DNA from: PALSA-243 sp963743705
Lineage (GTDB): Bacteria; Acidobacteriota; Terriglobia; Bryobacterales; Bryobacteraceae
Length of the DNA stretch: 64,000 nt
Direction of reading: 5' to 3'
Assembly: GCA_963743705.1 (NCBI GenBank)
Contig: CAVUQS010000002.1
Location: forward strand, 62,001 to 126,000
In this document: piece after piece, positions 35,692 to 44,009 of the stretch
Layout of the letters: each line of letters begins with the position of its first letter
Position numbering within the stretch: position 1 is the stretch's first letter
Made by a program: the position numbers and the translations under genes
Notes under the pieces: generated by a model
Database searches by the model: none
Seen by the model: the letters and a program-made list of their open reading frames with translations, nothing else
What the model was told of the DNA's origin: nothing

Positions 35692-36975
35692 TTGACAGCA
35701 ATTACGGGCATTATTGGAAGACAGATTCTCGATTCACGCGGCAATCCAACAGTAGAAGCCGACGTCCATCTTGCCGATGGCAGCATGGGGCGCGCGGCGG
35801 TTCCTTCGGGGGCTTCCACGGGTGAACATGAGGCTGTCGAACTGCGCGACGGCGATGGAAAGCGCTACCTCGGCAAAGGCACGCTGAAAGCGGTGAGCCA
35901 CATCAATGGCGAAATCGCGAAGGCGATGCACGGCAAGGACGCCGCGAACCAGTCTGAGATCGACCGGGCGATGATCGCGCTCGATGGTACGAGCAATAAG
36001 GGCCGTCTCGGCGCCAACGCCATTCTGGCGGTCTCCATGGCGGCGGCGCGCGCCGCTGCCGCCGCGCACCGCGCTCCGCTCTATCGTTATCTGGGCGGCG
36101 TGAGCGCGAGCCTGCTGCCCGTGCCGATGATGAACATCATCAATGGCGGCGCGCATGCCGATAACTCCGTGGACCTGCAGGAATTCATGATCGCTCCGTT
36201 CGGCGCGGACAAGTTTTCCGAAGCGCTGCGCATTGGCGTTGAGATCTTCCACACGCTGAAAAAGGTGCTCTCGAAGAAGGGCTATTCGACGGCGGTGGGC
36301 GATGAAGGCGGCTTCGCGCCGATGCTGAAATCGAACGACGAAGCGCTGGAATCGGTACTCGAAGCGATTTCGCAGGCGGGATACCAGCCCGGTACGCAGG
36401 TGGGTATTTGCCTCGACCCCGCGGCGAGCGAGTTCTTCAAAGACGGCAAGTATGTCTTCAAGAAATCGGACAAGAGCGAGCGGAGTTCCGAACAGATGGT
36501 GGAATTCTGGGCCAACTGGGTGCGGAAATATCCGGCGATCGTATCGATTGAAGACGGCATGGCCGAGGACGATTGGGCGGGCTGGAAGATGTTGACCGAA
36601 GCGGTGGGCGACAAAATCCAACTGGTGGGCGACGATCTGTTTGTCACCAACAGCGAGCGCCTGAAGCGCGGCATCGACGAGGGCATCGCCAATTCGATTT
36701 TGATCAAGGTGAATCAGATCGGCACGTTGACCGAGACGCTCGAAGCCATGCAGATGGCCGCGGGCGCCGGGTATACGGCGGTGGTGTCGCACCGCTCGGG
36801 CGAGACGGAAGATCCGTTTATCGCGGACCTGGTGGTGGCAACGGGCGCCGGACAGATCAAGACAGGCTCGGCCAGCCGCACGGACCGCATCGCGAAATAC
36901 AACCAGCTTCTGCGCATCGAAGAACGGTTGGGCGCTGCGGCGAAATTCCCCGGCAGAAAGGCGTTCCGCCGATGA
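35692..36975 (+). CDS. eno: Enolase
   Basis: The 427-residue enzyme converts 2-phosphoglycerate to phosphoenolpyruvate. It has the N-terminal IIGRQILDSRGNPTVEADV, the flexible loop GASTGEHEAVELRD, PVPMMNIINGGAHADN, the metal Asp in SIEDGMAEDDW and VGDDLFVTN, and the signature ILIKVNQIGTLTET with catalytic Lys, then SHRSGETED. The start is a TTG with GGAGG 6 bases upstream. Its stop overlaps the gpmA start (ATGA), so the two consecutive glycolytic steps are coupled. Confidence 0.97.
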   Translation: MTAITGIIGRQILDSRGNPTVEADVHLADGSMGRAAVPSGASTGEHEAVELRDGDGKRYLGKGTLKAVSHINGEIAKAMHGKDAANQSEIDRAMIALDGTSNKGRLGANAILAVSMAAARAAAAAHRAPLYRYLGGVSASLLPVPMMNIINGGAHADNSVDLQEFMIAPFGADKFSEALRIGVEIFHTLKKVLSKKGYSTAVGDEGGFAPMLKSNDEALESVLEAISQAGYQPGTQVGICLDPAASEFFKDGKYVFKKSDKSERSSEQMVEFWANWVRKYPAIVSIEDGMAEDDWAGWKMLTEAVGDKIQLVGDDLFVTNSERLKRGIDEGIANSILIKVNQIGTLTETLEAMQMAAGAGYTAVVSHRSGETEDPFIADLVVATGAGQIKTGSASRTDRIAKYNQLLRIEERLGAAAKFPGRKAFRR

Positions 36976-37718
36976 AAAAACTGGTCTTGGTGCGTCACGG
37001 CGAGAGCGCGTGGAACAAGGAAAACCGCTTCACGGGCTGGACCGACGTCGATCTTTCCGAAAAAGGCCGCGAGGAAGCGCTGGATGCCGGGGAGGCTTTG
37101 CGCGAGGGCGGATACACGTTCGACGTCGCGTATACTTCGGTGCTCAGGCGGGCGATCCACACGCTGTGGACGATTCTGGATGAGCTGGATCTTCCCTGGA
37201 TTCCGGTGAATCGTTCATGGCGCTTGAATGAGCGCCACTACGGCGCGCTGCAGGGGCTCGACAAAGCCGAAACGGCAGAGAAGTTCGGCGAGGATCAAGT
37301 GAAGATCTGGCGGCGCAGCTACGATATCCGCCCGCCGGCGCTGACACCAGAGGACTCGCGCTTCCCCGGCCGCGACCGCCGCTACGCGAGCCTGACCAAG
37401 GACGAGTTGCCGCTGACGGAGTGCCTGAAGGACACGGTGGCGCGCTTTCTGCCGTTGTGGCATGACACCATCGCGCCGGCCATCCAGCGCGGCGAGCGGA
37501 TCCTGATCGCGGCGCACGGCAACAGCCTGCGCGCGCTGGTGAAGTATCTCGATAACATCGCGGAGAACGATATCGTCGAAATGAACATACCTACTGGGAT
37601 GCCGTTGGTGTATGAACTCGATAACAATCTGAAGCCGCTGAACCGCTATTACCTGGGCGATCCGGAAAAGGTCAAAGCGGCGATGGACGCCGTGGCCGCA
37701 CAGGGCAAAAAGAAGTAG
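36972..37718 (+). CDS. gpmA: 2,3-bisphosphoglycerate-dependent phosphoglycerate mutase
   Basis: The 248-residue enzyme interconverts 3- and 2-phosphoglycerate. It has the phosphohistidine motif LVLVRHGESAWN, FTGWTDVDLSEKG, RLNERHYGALQGLDKAETA and the second histidine in AAHGNSLRALVKYLD. It is the dPGM type, and the length is normal. The ATG at 36972 overlaps the eno stop; the open frame back to 36573 is antisense-like noise within eno. Confidence 0.96.
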   Translation: MKKLVLVRHGESAWNKENRFTGWTDVDLSEKGREEALDAGEALREGGYTFDVAYTSVLRRAIHTLWTILDELDLPWIPVNRSWRLNERHYGALQGLDKAETAEKFGEDQVKIWRRSYDIRPPALTPEDSRFPGRDRRYASLTKDELPLTECLKDTVARFLPLWHDTIAPAIQRGERILIAAHGNSLRALVKYLDNIAENDIVEMNIPTGMPLVYELDNNLKPLNRYYLGDPEKVKAAMDAVAAQGKKK

Positions 37719-37724
37719 CGCGGT

Positions 37725-38942
37725 CTAACTGGACCACGGCACGACCACGGCGGCCACCGGTTCCTGGCCGACGGGGATCATGGTGAAGACGGGCGTGGGC
37801 CTCCGGAACGGCTTGGCGACGCTAAGAGACACGCGGCGGATCACCGATAAATCCCCTGAACCATAATTCAACACCAGAGCGTACGCGCTATCGGGCGTGA
37901 TCACGATGCGGCGCGGTTGCTGGCCGACATCCACCACGGTGACGAGGCTCTTACCTTGGGTGTTGACATCGAGCACGGTGACGCGGCTGTCTTCGGGATT
38001 CGTGACCAGCAGCAGCGGCCCTTGCGTCACTGCCATGGCGTCCGGAGCGTGGCCGGCGAGGATGGTCTCGCCGATCTCGGTCTCATAGGGATAGACGATG
38101 ACGACGGAATCCATGCCGTCGCCGGTGACGTAGATCTGGCCGCCGGTGCTATCGGTGCATAGGTTTCGCGGGCCCATGCCGAGCGGAAGGCGCGCGACTG
38201 TTTTTCCCGATGCCGTCTCAAAGATGGTAAGGGCACGCGATGGATGGCTGCCGGCGATCAGTTGCACACCGTCGCGGCGGAATTGCAGCACGGAGGGCTC
38301 GTCTTTGGTTTCGATGGTGCGCTCGACGGCGGCGCGATCGAGCGAAACGATGGCGATGGCGTCTTTTTGGTAGCTAGCCACGGCCGCGAGGTTGCCCGCG
38401 CCGAGCGTGAATCCGTCAGCGGTAAACGGCAGGCGCACACGGCGCCGGGGAGTCACAGAATCGAGCGGGAGCTCGATCAGTTCGGTGGGGTCACTCGAGA
38501 GGACCCACAGCGCCGCGCTTGTGTTTCCGCTTGCAGGGACAAGCGCCACGGCGGCAGCGTGGCTGCAGACGCGGACGCGGCGGCTGACCGCGAGGGTGGC
38601 GGCGTCGATTTCGAAGATTGCGCCAGCATCGGGCGCGAGCGCATAGGCCTTGGCCGCCGTCGGGTGGGCCACGATTTCCGACGGCGCAGCATCGAGCGGA
38701 ATCTGCTTGCGGAGACGGAAGCGTAAAAGGTCGATGACGGCGACGTTACGGCTGCCCTGATTGGCGACGAGGCAATAGCCGCGGTAGCCAACGGCCTTTT
38801 GAGGGCCGCCACACGCGGAAATGACCCCGGCTGCGGAGGAAATCAACAGGCTGCGTCGCGAAAGAAGCGGCCCTGGGGCCGGCAGGAAGTGCACTCTGTT
38901 TATTTTAATGTGACGGCGTCGCGCCGTGCGCGGAAACACCAC
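37725..38942 (-). CDS. Exported YVTN-type beta-propeller protein, Tat/lipoprotein-like
   Basis: The 405-residue protein has an N-terminal SRRSLLISSAAGVISACGG, which combines a twin-arginine-like motif with a lipobox-like cysteine. Export by Tat or as a lipoprotein is likely. The rest is a seven-bladed propeller of YVTN/40-residue repeats: NVAVIDLLRFRLRKQIPLD, YALAPDAGAIFEIDAATL, SRVTVLDVNTQGKSLVTVVD and YALVLNYGSGDLSVI. Function is unknown. An internal GTG start at 38894 is also possible. It converges on gpmA (6-base gap). Confidence 0.8.
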   Translation of the reverse strand: MVFPRTARRRHIKINRVHFLPAPGPLLSRRSLLISSAAGVISACGGPQKAVGYRGYCLVANQGSRNVAVIDLLRFRLRKQIPLDAAPSEIVAHPTAAKAYALAPDAGAIFEIDAATLAVSRRVRVCSHAAAVALVPASGNTSAALWVLSSDPTELIELPLDSVTPRRRVRLPFTADGFTLGAGNLAAVASYQKDAIAIVSLDRAAVERTIETKDEPSVLQFRRDGVQLIAGSHPSRALTIFETASGKTVARLPLGMGPRNLCTDSTGGQIYVTGDGMDSVVIVYPYETEIGETILAGHAPDAMAVTQGPLLLVTNPEDSRVTVLDVNTQGKSLVTVVDVGQQPRRIVITPDSAYALVLNYGSGDLSVIRRVSLSVAKPFRRPTPVFTMIPVGQEPVAAVVVPWSS

Positions 38943-39008
38943 AGCGTACGCATGTTATGCTGTGGGGAGATTCGCTTCCCGCGGCCCTGCCGCGCGGTTT
39001 TTCCGAAC

Positions 39009-39098
39009 GGAGAGATGGCCGAGTGGTTGAAGGCGCACGCTTGGAAAGCGTGTATAGGGGAAACTCTATCGAGGGTTCGAATCCCTCTCTCTCCGCCA
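39009..39098 (+). tRNA. tRNA-Ser (anticodon GGA)
   Basis: Acceptor arm GGAGAGA (39009-39015) pairs with TCTCTCC, and CCA is encoded at 39096-39098. The anticodon stem CACGC/GCGTG encloses TTGGAAA, giving GGA (reads UCC/UCU). The long variable arm (TATAGGGGAAACTCTATC) is typical of a class II serine tRNA. The T-arm GAGGGTTCGAATCCCTC is intact. Confidence 0.96.
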
Positions 39099-39151
39099 GA
39101 ATTGGAATCAACAAGTTACGCCGATCCCGGGGATGTTACCATCGGCTCGTC

Positions 39152-39484
39152 GTGAAACTCCCGAATGGTGAGCACGCGGTTGTGGACATGGTGAAGCTCC
39201 GCGATTACGCGCTGAGCCAGAGCCATCCGCGGGGGCGGCACAAGGCGCGCGTTTTTCTAGCGGCGCTAAATCTCACAGCCTCAGATGCCGTGGAACTTAG
39301 AGCCGCCTTGCTGGAATCCGCGCGAAACGGCGAAGCTATTCCCGGCGCGTCCGATGAATTCGGAATCCGCTACACCGTAGACTTCGAAATGGTCCGTTCC
39401 ACCAGACGGGCGCGCGTCCGTGGTTGCTGGATTATGCTGGTGAATGACGGCCTTCCGAGCCTGACAAGTTGTTATGTACTATAG
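39152..39484 (+). CDS. DUF6883 protein, possible toxin-like partner of DUF4926
   Basis: The 110-residue product starts at GTG 39152; the longer frame runs into the tRNA and is not coding. It matches the DUF6883 pattern: LPNGEHAVVDMVKLRDYALS, HPRGRHKARVFLAALNLT, a central helix ELRAALLESA, DEFGIRYTVDFEM and RVRGCWIMLVNDGLPSLTSC. Function is not established for the family. It is followed after 15 bases by a DUF4926 gene, a pairing I recall as recurrent and that resembles toxin-antitoxin or effector-immunity gene pairs. That reading is inference. Confidence 0.7.
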   Translation: MKLPNGEHAVVDMVKLRDYALSQSHPRGRHKARVFLAALNLTASDAVELRAALLESARNGEAIPGASDEFGIRYTVDFEMVRSTRRARVRGCWIMLVNDGLPSLTSCYVL

Positions 39485-39499
39485 AGGAGGAGGAAGCGC

Positions 39500-39718
39500 A
39501 TGGCCGATCTCGAACTACTTTCCGTTGTGGCTTTGATGCGCGACCTGCCTGAAGCTGGTCTGGTCCGTGGGCAAGTGGGCACGGTTGTGGAGGTTCTCGG
39601 CCCCGAGGCTTTCGAAGTCGAGTTCAGCGACGATAGTGGTCGGACCTATGCCTCGATCGCGCTCCGGCCCAACGAGCTGCTGCGTTTGCATCACGAGCCC
39701 CTTCACGAAGCGGCTTAA
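39500..39718 (+). CDS. DUF4926 protein, possible antitoxin-like partner
   Basis: The 72-residue acidic protein after a strong AGGAGGAGGA site reads LELLSVVALMRDLPEAGLVR, GQVGTVVEVLGPEAFEVEFS and ALRPNELLRLHHE. This is the KOW/SH3-like DUF4926 fold. Its small size, acidity and position directly downstream of the DUF6883 gene fit an antidote or immunity partner, but no function is proven. The pair sits directly beside tRNA-Ser. Confidence 0.7.
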   Translation: MADLELLSVVALMRDLPEAGLVRGQVGTVVEVLGPEAFEVEFSDDSGRTYASIALRPNELLRLHHEPLHEAA

Positions 39719-39774
39719 AGCACGCGACATCCGGAGGATCCGATGATGGACGCCTCGCGGAATTGCCGAGGCGC

Positions 39775-39990
39775 CTACCGCGGATTCCGCTCAGACCGGC
39801 GTTTCGCCGCCATGCTAGCCTTTAACGCTGTTCTCGCCCGGTCCTGAGCTCGCGGGAATGACCCGTCAATCCCTCGATCGCCATGGTCGGTCGACCATTG
39901 AAATTCGTTACGGTGGTTCGAGGCGTAGACGGTGTATTGCGCCTGATTTCCGCCGGCATCGATGAAGGTAAAGGACTGGGTGGTCAGCAT
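39775..39990 (-). CDS. Small hypothetical protein
   Basis: The 71-residue frame reads LTTQSFTFIDAGGNQAQYTV, ASNHRNEFQWSTDHGDRGID and a basic tail (ALKASMAAKRRSERNPR). The beta-type first half looks like real protein, not random translation. It has no signal peptide, no recognised family and a weak ribosome site (GGCG). The flanking DNA 39719-39774 and 39991-40201 shows no other gene; 39751-39771 can form a GCCTCG...CGAGGC hairpin. Confidence 0.45.
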   Translation of the reverse strand: MLTTQSFTFIDAGGNQAQYTVYASNHRNEFQWSTDHGDRGIDGSFPRAQDRARTALKASMAAKRRSERNPR

Positions 39991-40201
39991 ATCGCCGTCT
40001 TAAGTCTGAGCAAAGTATAGCAGAAGGTTCCCGGACTGCTATACTAAGTTCGGCATTCCCACCTTGAGCCGAGCGGCATAACTCTTCGCCGTCCACCTCT
40101 CCGTCCGTCCCAGATGGCCTGCCGGAAAGGCCCTTGCTACTTACCAGGCCAGCGTGTGCCCAGCGAGTAAGTACGCAGTAAGCGTATTGGAGAATACTGT
40201 T

Positions 40202-42490
40202 GTGATTGAAGGTTCGAAAGTAGGCCGAATTGCTTTTATCGGCAATTACTCGCCACGAAAGTGCGGTATTGCCACATTTACTTCCGACCTGCTCGCCGCA
40301 GTGGCCGCCGAACATCCAGAGAGCGAGTGTCTCTCGGTCTCGATGAACGATATCAAAGAGGGCTACGAGTATCCCGAAGTAGTCCGCTTCGAAATAGAAG
40401 ATCAGGATCTTTCGTCCTATCTGCGCGCCGCCGACTTTCTCAATATCAGCAATGTGGATGTCGTGTGCCTGCAGCACGAGTTCGGGATTTTCGGTGGCCC
40501 GGCCGGCAGCCACATTCTGGCGCTAGTGCGCGAGCTTCGCATGCCGGTGGTGGTTACGCTGCATACCGTTCTGCGGGAACCGAGAACCGACCAGCGCCTG
40601 GTGATGCAGGAACTCATCGCGCTTTCGACCCGTCTGGTGGTGATGTCGGCCCGCGGACGTCAAATGTTGCAGGATATTTATCACGCTCCGCCGGCTAAGA
40701 TCGACCTGATCCATCACGGCATCCCGGACGTGCCGTTTGTCGAGCCGGACGATTTCAAAGAGGAATTCGGCGTTAGCGGCCGCATGGTGTTGTTCACGTT
40801 CGGGCTGCTTTCTCCGAATAAGGGCATCGAGCATGTTCTGAACGCGCTCCCGGCGATCGTAGCCGAGTTTCCGAATGTGGTGTATATGGTGGTGGGAGCG
40901 ACGCATCCCAACGAGTTTCGCGAGCGCGGCGAAGCCTACCGGGTGGGTCTCGAGATATTAGCCGCAAAGAACAAAGTAGAGAAGAATGTCATCTTCTATA
41001 ACAGCTTTGTCGACCTCGACACGCTGAAGGATTTCATCGGCGCAGCGGACATTTACATCACGCCATATCTCAATGAAGCCCAGAGTACGTCGGGTACGCT
41101 CGCTTACACCTTCGGTTCAGGCAAGCCGGTTGTTTCGACGCCATACTGGCATGCTGCCGAACTTCTGGCGAATGGGCAAGGCGTGCTGGTTCCGTTCGCC
41201 AATGCCAACGCGATTGCGACGGAAGTGTGCGCGCTGCTGCGTGACGATGTACGCCGGAACACGATGCGGGACGGAGCCTATAAGCTGGGGCGCGAGATGG
41301 TTTGGAGCAATGTAGCGCGGCTGTATATGCGTTCCTTCGAACTTTCCCGGCTTGAGGCCCTCTCGATGCGGCGGAAGTCTCTTTCCACGAAAACGCTCGA
41401 TAAGCGGCTTCGTGAAGCGCCGGACGTGAAGCTGGACCATCTTTCGCGCATGACTGATTCGACGGGCATTTTCCAACACGCCGTATTCAGCGTGCCCAAC
41501 TTTTCCGAGGGCTACTGCACGGACGACAATGCCCGCGCCTTTATTCTGGCGGTGCTACTCGAAGACCTGGGCGAAGATCCGGAGCGCGTACGCTCGCTTG
41601 CCACCACGTACGCAGCCTTTCTTTGTTATGCGTTCGATCGCGCGAGCGGACGATTCCACAATCACCTGGCCTTTGACCGGCATTGGCTCGATCAGCAGGG
41701 GTCGGAAGATTGTCACGCGAGGGCGCTTTGGGCGCTCGGGGTCGGCGTCGGAGGGTCGTCTTACCGCAGCTTCCAGGTGATGGCCGGCCAGCTCTTTGTG
41801 GATGCGCTGCCGGCGGTCCAGCAATTCAGCTCGCCACGGGCTTGGGCCTTCGCCCTAATCGGCATCCACGAGTATCTGCGCAGATTGGGCGGCGACAGCT
41901 TCGTGACTCAGACCCGCGACAGCCTGGTGGCGCGGTTGATGGATCTGTACGACCGCACCGCTGCACCGGACTGGCCGTGGTTTGAAGAGGAGCTAAGTTA
42001 CGATAACGCGAAGCTCGCGCACGCCATGATTTTGAGCGGCCGCGACACCGGACAAAAAGCCGTGCTCGAGCGGGGCATCGAGACGCTTCGCTGGCTAGTA
42101 CGGCTGCAAACATCGGAACACGGCCATTTTCGGCCCATCGGCAGCAACGGATTCTTCCAGCGCGGCGGCTCCCGCGCCAATTTCGATCAGCAGCCGGTGG
42201 AAGCGCAGGCGATGATGTCGGCCTGCTTGGAAGCATATCGATCCACGTCCGATTCGTGGTGGTATGAACAGGCGCAGCGCGCGTTTGACTGGTTTCTCGG
42301 ATGGAACGATCTCGGATTGGAGCTGTATTCGCCCAGAACCGGAGGTTGCCGCGACGGGCTGCATGTCGACCGGGTCAACCGCAACCAAGGCGCGGAGTCC
42401 ACTCTGGCGTTCCTGTTAGCTCTGGCCGAACTACGGCTGACGCGCAATATTGTCACCAGCCTTCGAACTCCGATTGTGATTGAAAACTAG
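40202..42490 (+). CDS. GT4 glycosyltransferase fused to a C-terminal alpha-helical glycosidase-like domain
   Basis: The 762-residue protein starts at GTG 40202 (GGAG nine bases upstream). Residues about 1-385 form a GT-B glycosyltransferase of family GT4: FIGNYSPRKCGIATFTSDLL, VVCLQHEFGIFGGPAGSHIL, the donor-site FGLLSPNKGIEHVLNALPA and YLNEAQSTSGTLAYTFGSGK. Residues about 400-760 are helical with GYCTDDNARAFILAVL, SEDCHARALWALG, FDQQPVEAQAMMSACLEAY and GLHVDRVNRNQGAESTLAFL, resembling (alpha/alpha)6-barrel glycan enzymes. It heads a four-gene GT4-GH130-GT4-GH130 set. The substrate, perhaps beta-mannoside, is inferred from the GH130 neighbours. Confidence 0.82.
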   Translation: MIEGSKVGRIAFIGNYSPRKCGIATFTSDLLAAVAAEHPESECLSVSMNDIKEGYEYPEVVRFEIEDQDLSSYLRAADFLNISNVDVVCLQHEFGIFGGPAGSHILALVRELRMPVVVTLHTVLREPRTDQRLVMQELIALSTRLVVMSARGRQMLQDIYHAPPAKIDLIHHGIPDVPFVEPDDFKEEFGVSGRMVLFTFGLLSPNKGIEHVLNALPAIVAEFPNVVYMVVGATHPNEFRERGEAYRVGLEILAAKNKVEKNVIFYNSFVDLDTLKDFIGAADIYITPYLNEAQSTSGTLAYTFGSGKPVVSTPYWHAAELLANGQGVLVPFANANAIATEVCALLRDDVRRNTMRDGAYKLGREMVWSNVARLYMRSFELSRLEALSMRRKSLSTKTLDKRLREAPDVKLDHLSRMTDSTGIFQHAVFSVPNFSEGYCTDDNARAFILAVLLEDLGEDPERVRSLATTYAAFLCYAFDRASGRFHNHLAFDRHWLDQQGSEDCHARALWALGVGVGGSSYRSFQVMAGQLFVDALPAVQQFSSPRAWAFALIGIHEYLRRLGGDSFVTQTRDSLVARLMDLYDRTAAPDWPWFEEELSYDNAKLAHAMILSGRDTGQKAVLERGIETLRWLVRLQTSEHGHFRPIGSNGFFQRGGSRANFDQQPVEAQAMMSACLEAYRSTSDSWWYEQAQRAFDWFLGWNDLGLELYSPRTGGCRDGLHVDRVNRNQGAESTLAFLLALAELRLTRNIVTSLRTPIVIEN

Positions 42491-42524
42491 GTCCGTGGAC
42501 ACCCCTTCGTAGAAACCCCAGCGC

Positions 42525-43991
42525 ATGAGCATCGAATCCATTCACATCACACGTACGACCATCGCCTTAAGGCCGGACCTATCCCGCGTTCTGATGAGGC
42601 CGTTCCACCCCGGCGATGACCAGCGAACGGCGGGGATTGTCACGCGGATTCTCTCGCTTCCGGAAGCCTCAGTTCTGCCGACGCTAAACGAGGTCCTCGC
42701 CGAATTCTCGATTCGGCATGAAAACATCGGAGATCTTTTTCTCGAGCGGTTTCAGCAGGTCGGGCATCGCCTGTTGCTGGATGGCGAACTATCGGAAGCT
42801 AGAAAACTACTCATCGGCTCGTATTTCGTTTCAGAGTTTTCACTCGAGTCCGCCGCGTTATTCAATCCGTCGATTGTGCCGCACCCAGATCAGTCGGGCC
42901 TTCCGCACAATGCCCTACGATTTATTCTCAGCCTGCGAGCTACGGGCGAAGGACACCTCTCCTCCATTACGTTTCGTACCGGGGTTATCCATCCGGACGG
43001 GCGGATCGAAGTCATGGACACAGCGGGGCAGCTGTGTGAACCGCGCCTGATCCCCAATCCGTCTTATGAGACTGTCCTTTTCGAACGGAAACTGCACGAG
43101 CTCGGGCTGGCGAATGAATTCACGCACCGGACGCTGAACCGGCTCGGCCAGTCGTTCAGCCGCGACGAACTGCGCATGCGGGTGGATGAGGAGTTACGGC
43201 TACCCTGCCCTCCCGATGCGGAACAGAGCAACCGCAACGCGGCGGACGAAATTTGGAGGCTTGCCGACTCCAACTATCAGGTTCAGTTCCTGCCAAGCCA
43301 GGATCTGTCTGAACGCATCATTTTTCCGAGCTCTCCCTCACAACGGAACGGCATCGAAGACGCGCGTTTCGTCTGCTTTCAGAAGGAGGACGGCGCCGCG
43401 GTTTACTACGCCACCTTCACCGCGTATGACGGCAGGGCCGTGATGCCGGAGCTGATGGAGACCTCCGACTTCCTTCGATTCCGCTTTATCACCCTGAACG
43501 GTCCGGCCGCCCGGAATAAGGGCATGGCCCTCTTCCCGCGAAAGGTCAACGGGCTCTATGCCATGCTCTCCCGACAGGACAATGAAAACCTCTATCTCGT
43601 CTTTTCCGACAATGTGCATTTCTGGTATGAACCCAAGCTGATCCTGGCGCCGGCCTTCCCATGGGAACTGGTCCAGATTGGCAACTGCGGGTCGCCTATC
43701 GAGACCGAGGCTGGCTGGTTGGTTCTCAGTCACGGCGTGGGTCCGATGCGAGAGTATTCGATCGGCGCGTTTCTGTTGGATAAGGACGATCCCTCCAAGG
43801 TGATCGGCCGGCTGCGCGAACCGCTGCTTCGTCCCACGGAAGAGGAACGCCGCGGCTACGTACCAAACGTCGTGTATACGTGCGGCGCCCTCGTGCACCG
43901 CGGCCAACTCATACTTCCATATGCGTATGCCGATCATGCGACCAGTTTCGCGACGGTAGCCCTGGACGAAGTGCTGGGCGCCATGCAATAG
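42525..43991 (+). CDS. GH130-family protein, long form
   Basis: The 488-residue protein has the GH130 five-bladed propeller in its C-terminal two-thirds: NGIEDARFVCFQKEDGAAVY with the probable catalytic Asp, GMALFPRKVNGLYAMLSRQD, LVQIGNCGSPIETEAGWLVL and YVPNVVYTCGALVHRGQLIL. GH130 enzymes phosphorolyse or hydrolyse beta-mannosides. An N-terminal extension of about 200 residues (RHENIGDLFLERFQQVGHRL) is helical and seen in the long acidobacterial/cyanobacterial forms. It lies 34 bases after the GT4 fusion gene. Confidence 0.82.
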   Translation: MSIESIHITRTTIALRPDLSRVLMRPFHPGDDQRTAGIVTRILSLPEASVLPTLNEVLAEFSIRHENIGDLFLERFQQVGHRLLLDGELSEARKLLIGSYFVSEFSLESAALFNPSIVPHPDQSGLPHNALRFILSLRATGEGHLSSITFRTGVIHPDGRIEVMDTAGQLCEPRLIPNPSYETVLFERKLHELGLANEFTHRTLNRLGQSFSRDELRMRVDEELRLPCPPDAEQSNRNAADEIWRLADSNYQVQFLPSQDLSERIIFPSSPSQRNGIEDARFVCFQKEDGAAVYYATFTAYDGRAVMPELMETSDFLRFRFITLNGPAARNKGMALFPRKVNGLYAMLSRQDNENLYLVFSDNVHFWYEPKLILAPAFPWELVQIGNCGSPIETEAGWLVLSHGVGPMREYSIGAFLLDKDDPSKVIGRLREPLLRPTEEERRGYVPNVVYTCGALVHRGQLILPYAYADHATSFATVALDEVLGAMQ

Positions 43992-44009
43992 AGACACGGA
44001 GACCATACG

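Noticed and set aside
35734..36792. 352-codon leftward open frame
   Set aside because: It is antisense to eno.
39074..39152. Attachment site at the tRNA-Ser 3' end
   Set aside because: No second copy of the tRNA 3' sequence and no integrase were seen in the window.
39741..39846. Tiny rightward frame starting ATGATG after GGAGG
   Set aside because: About 35 codons, Arg-rich, overlapping a hairpin and antisense to another small frame; too little support.
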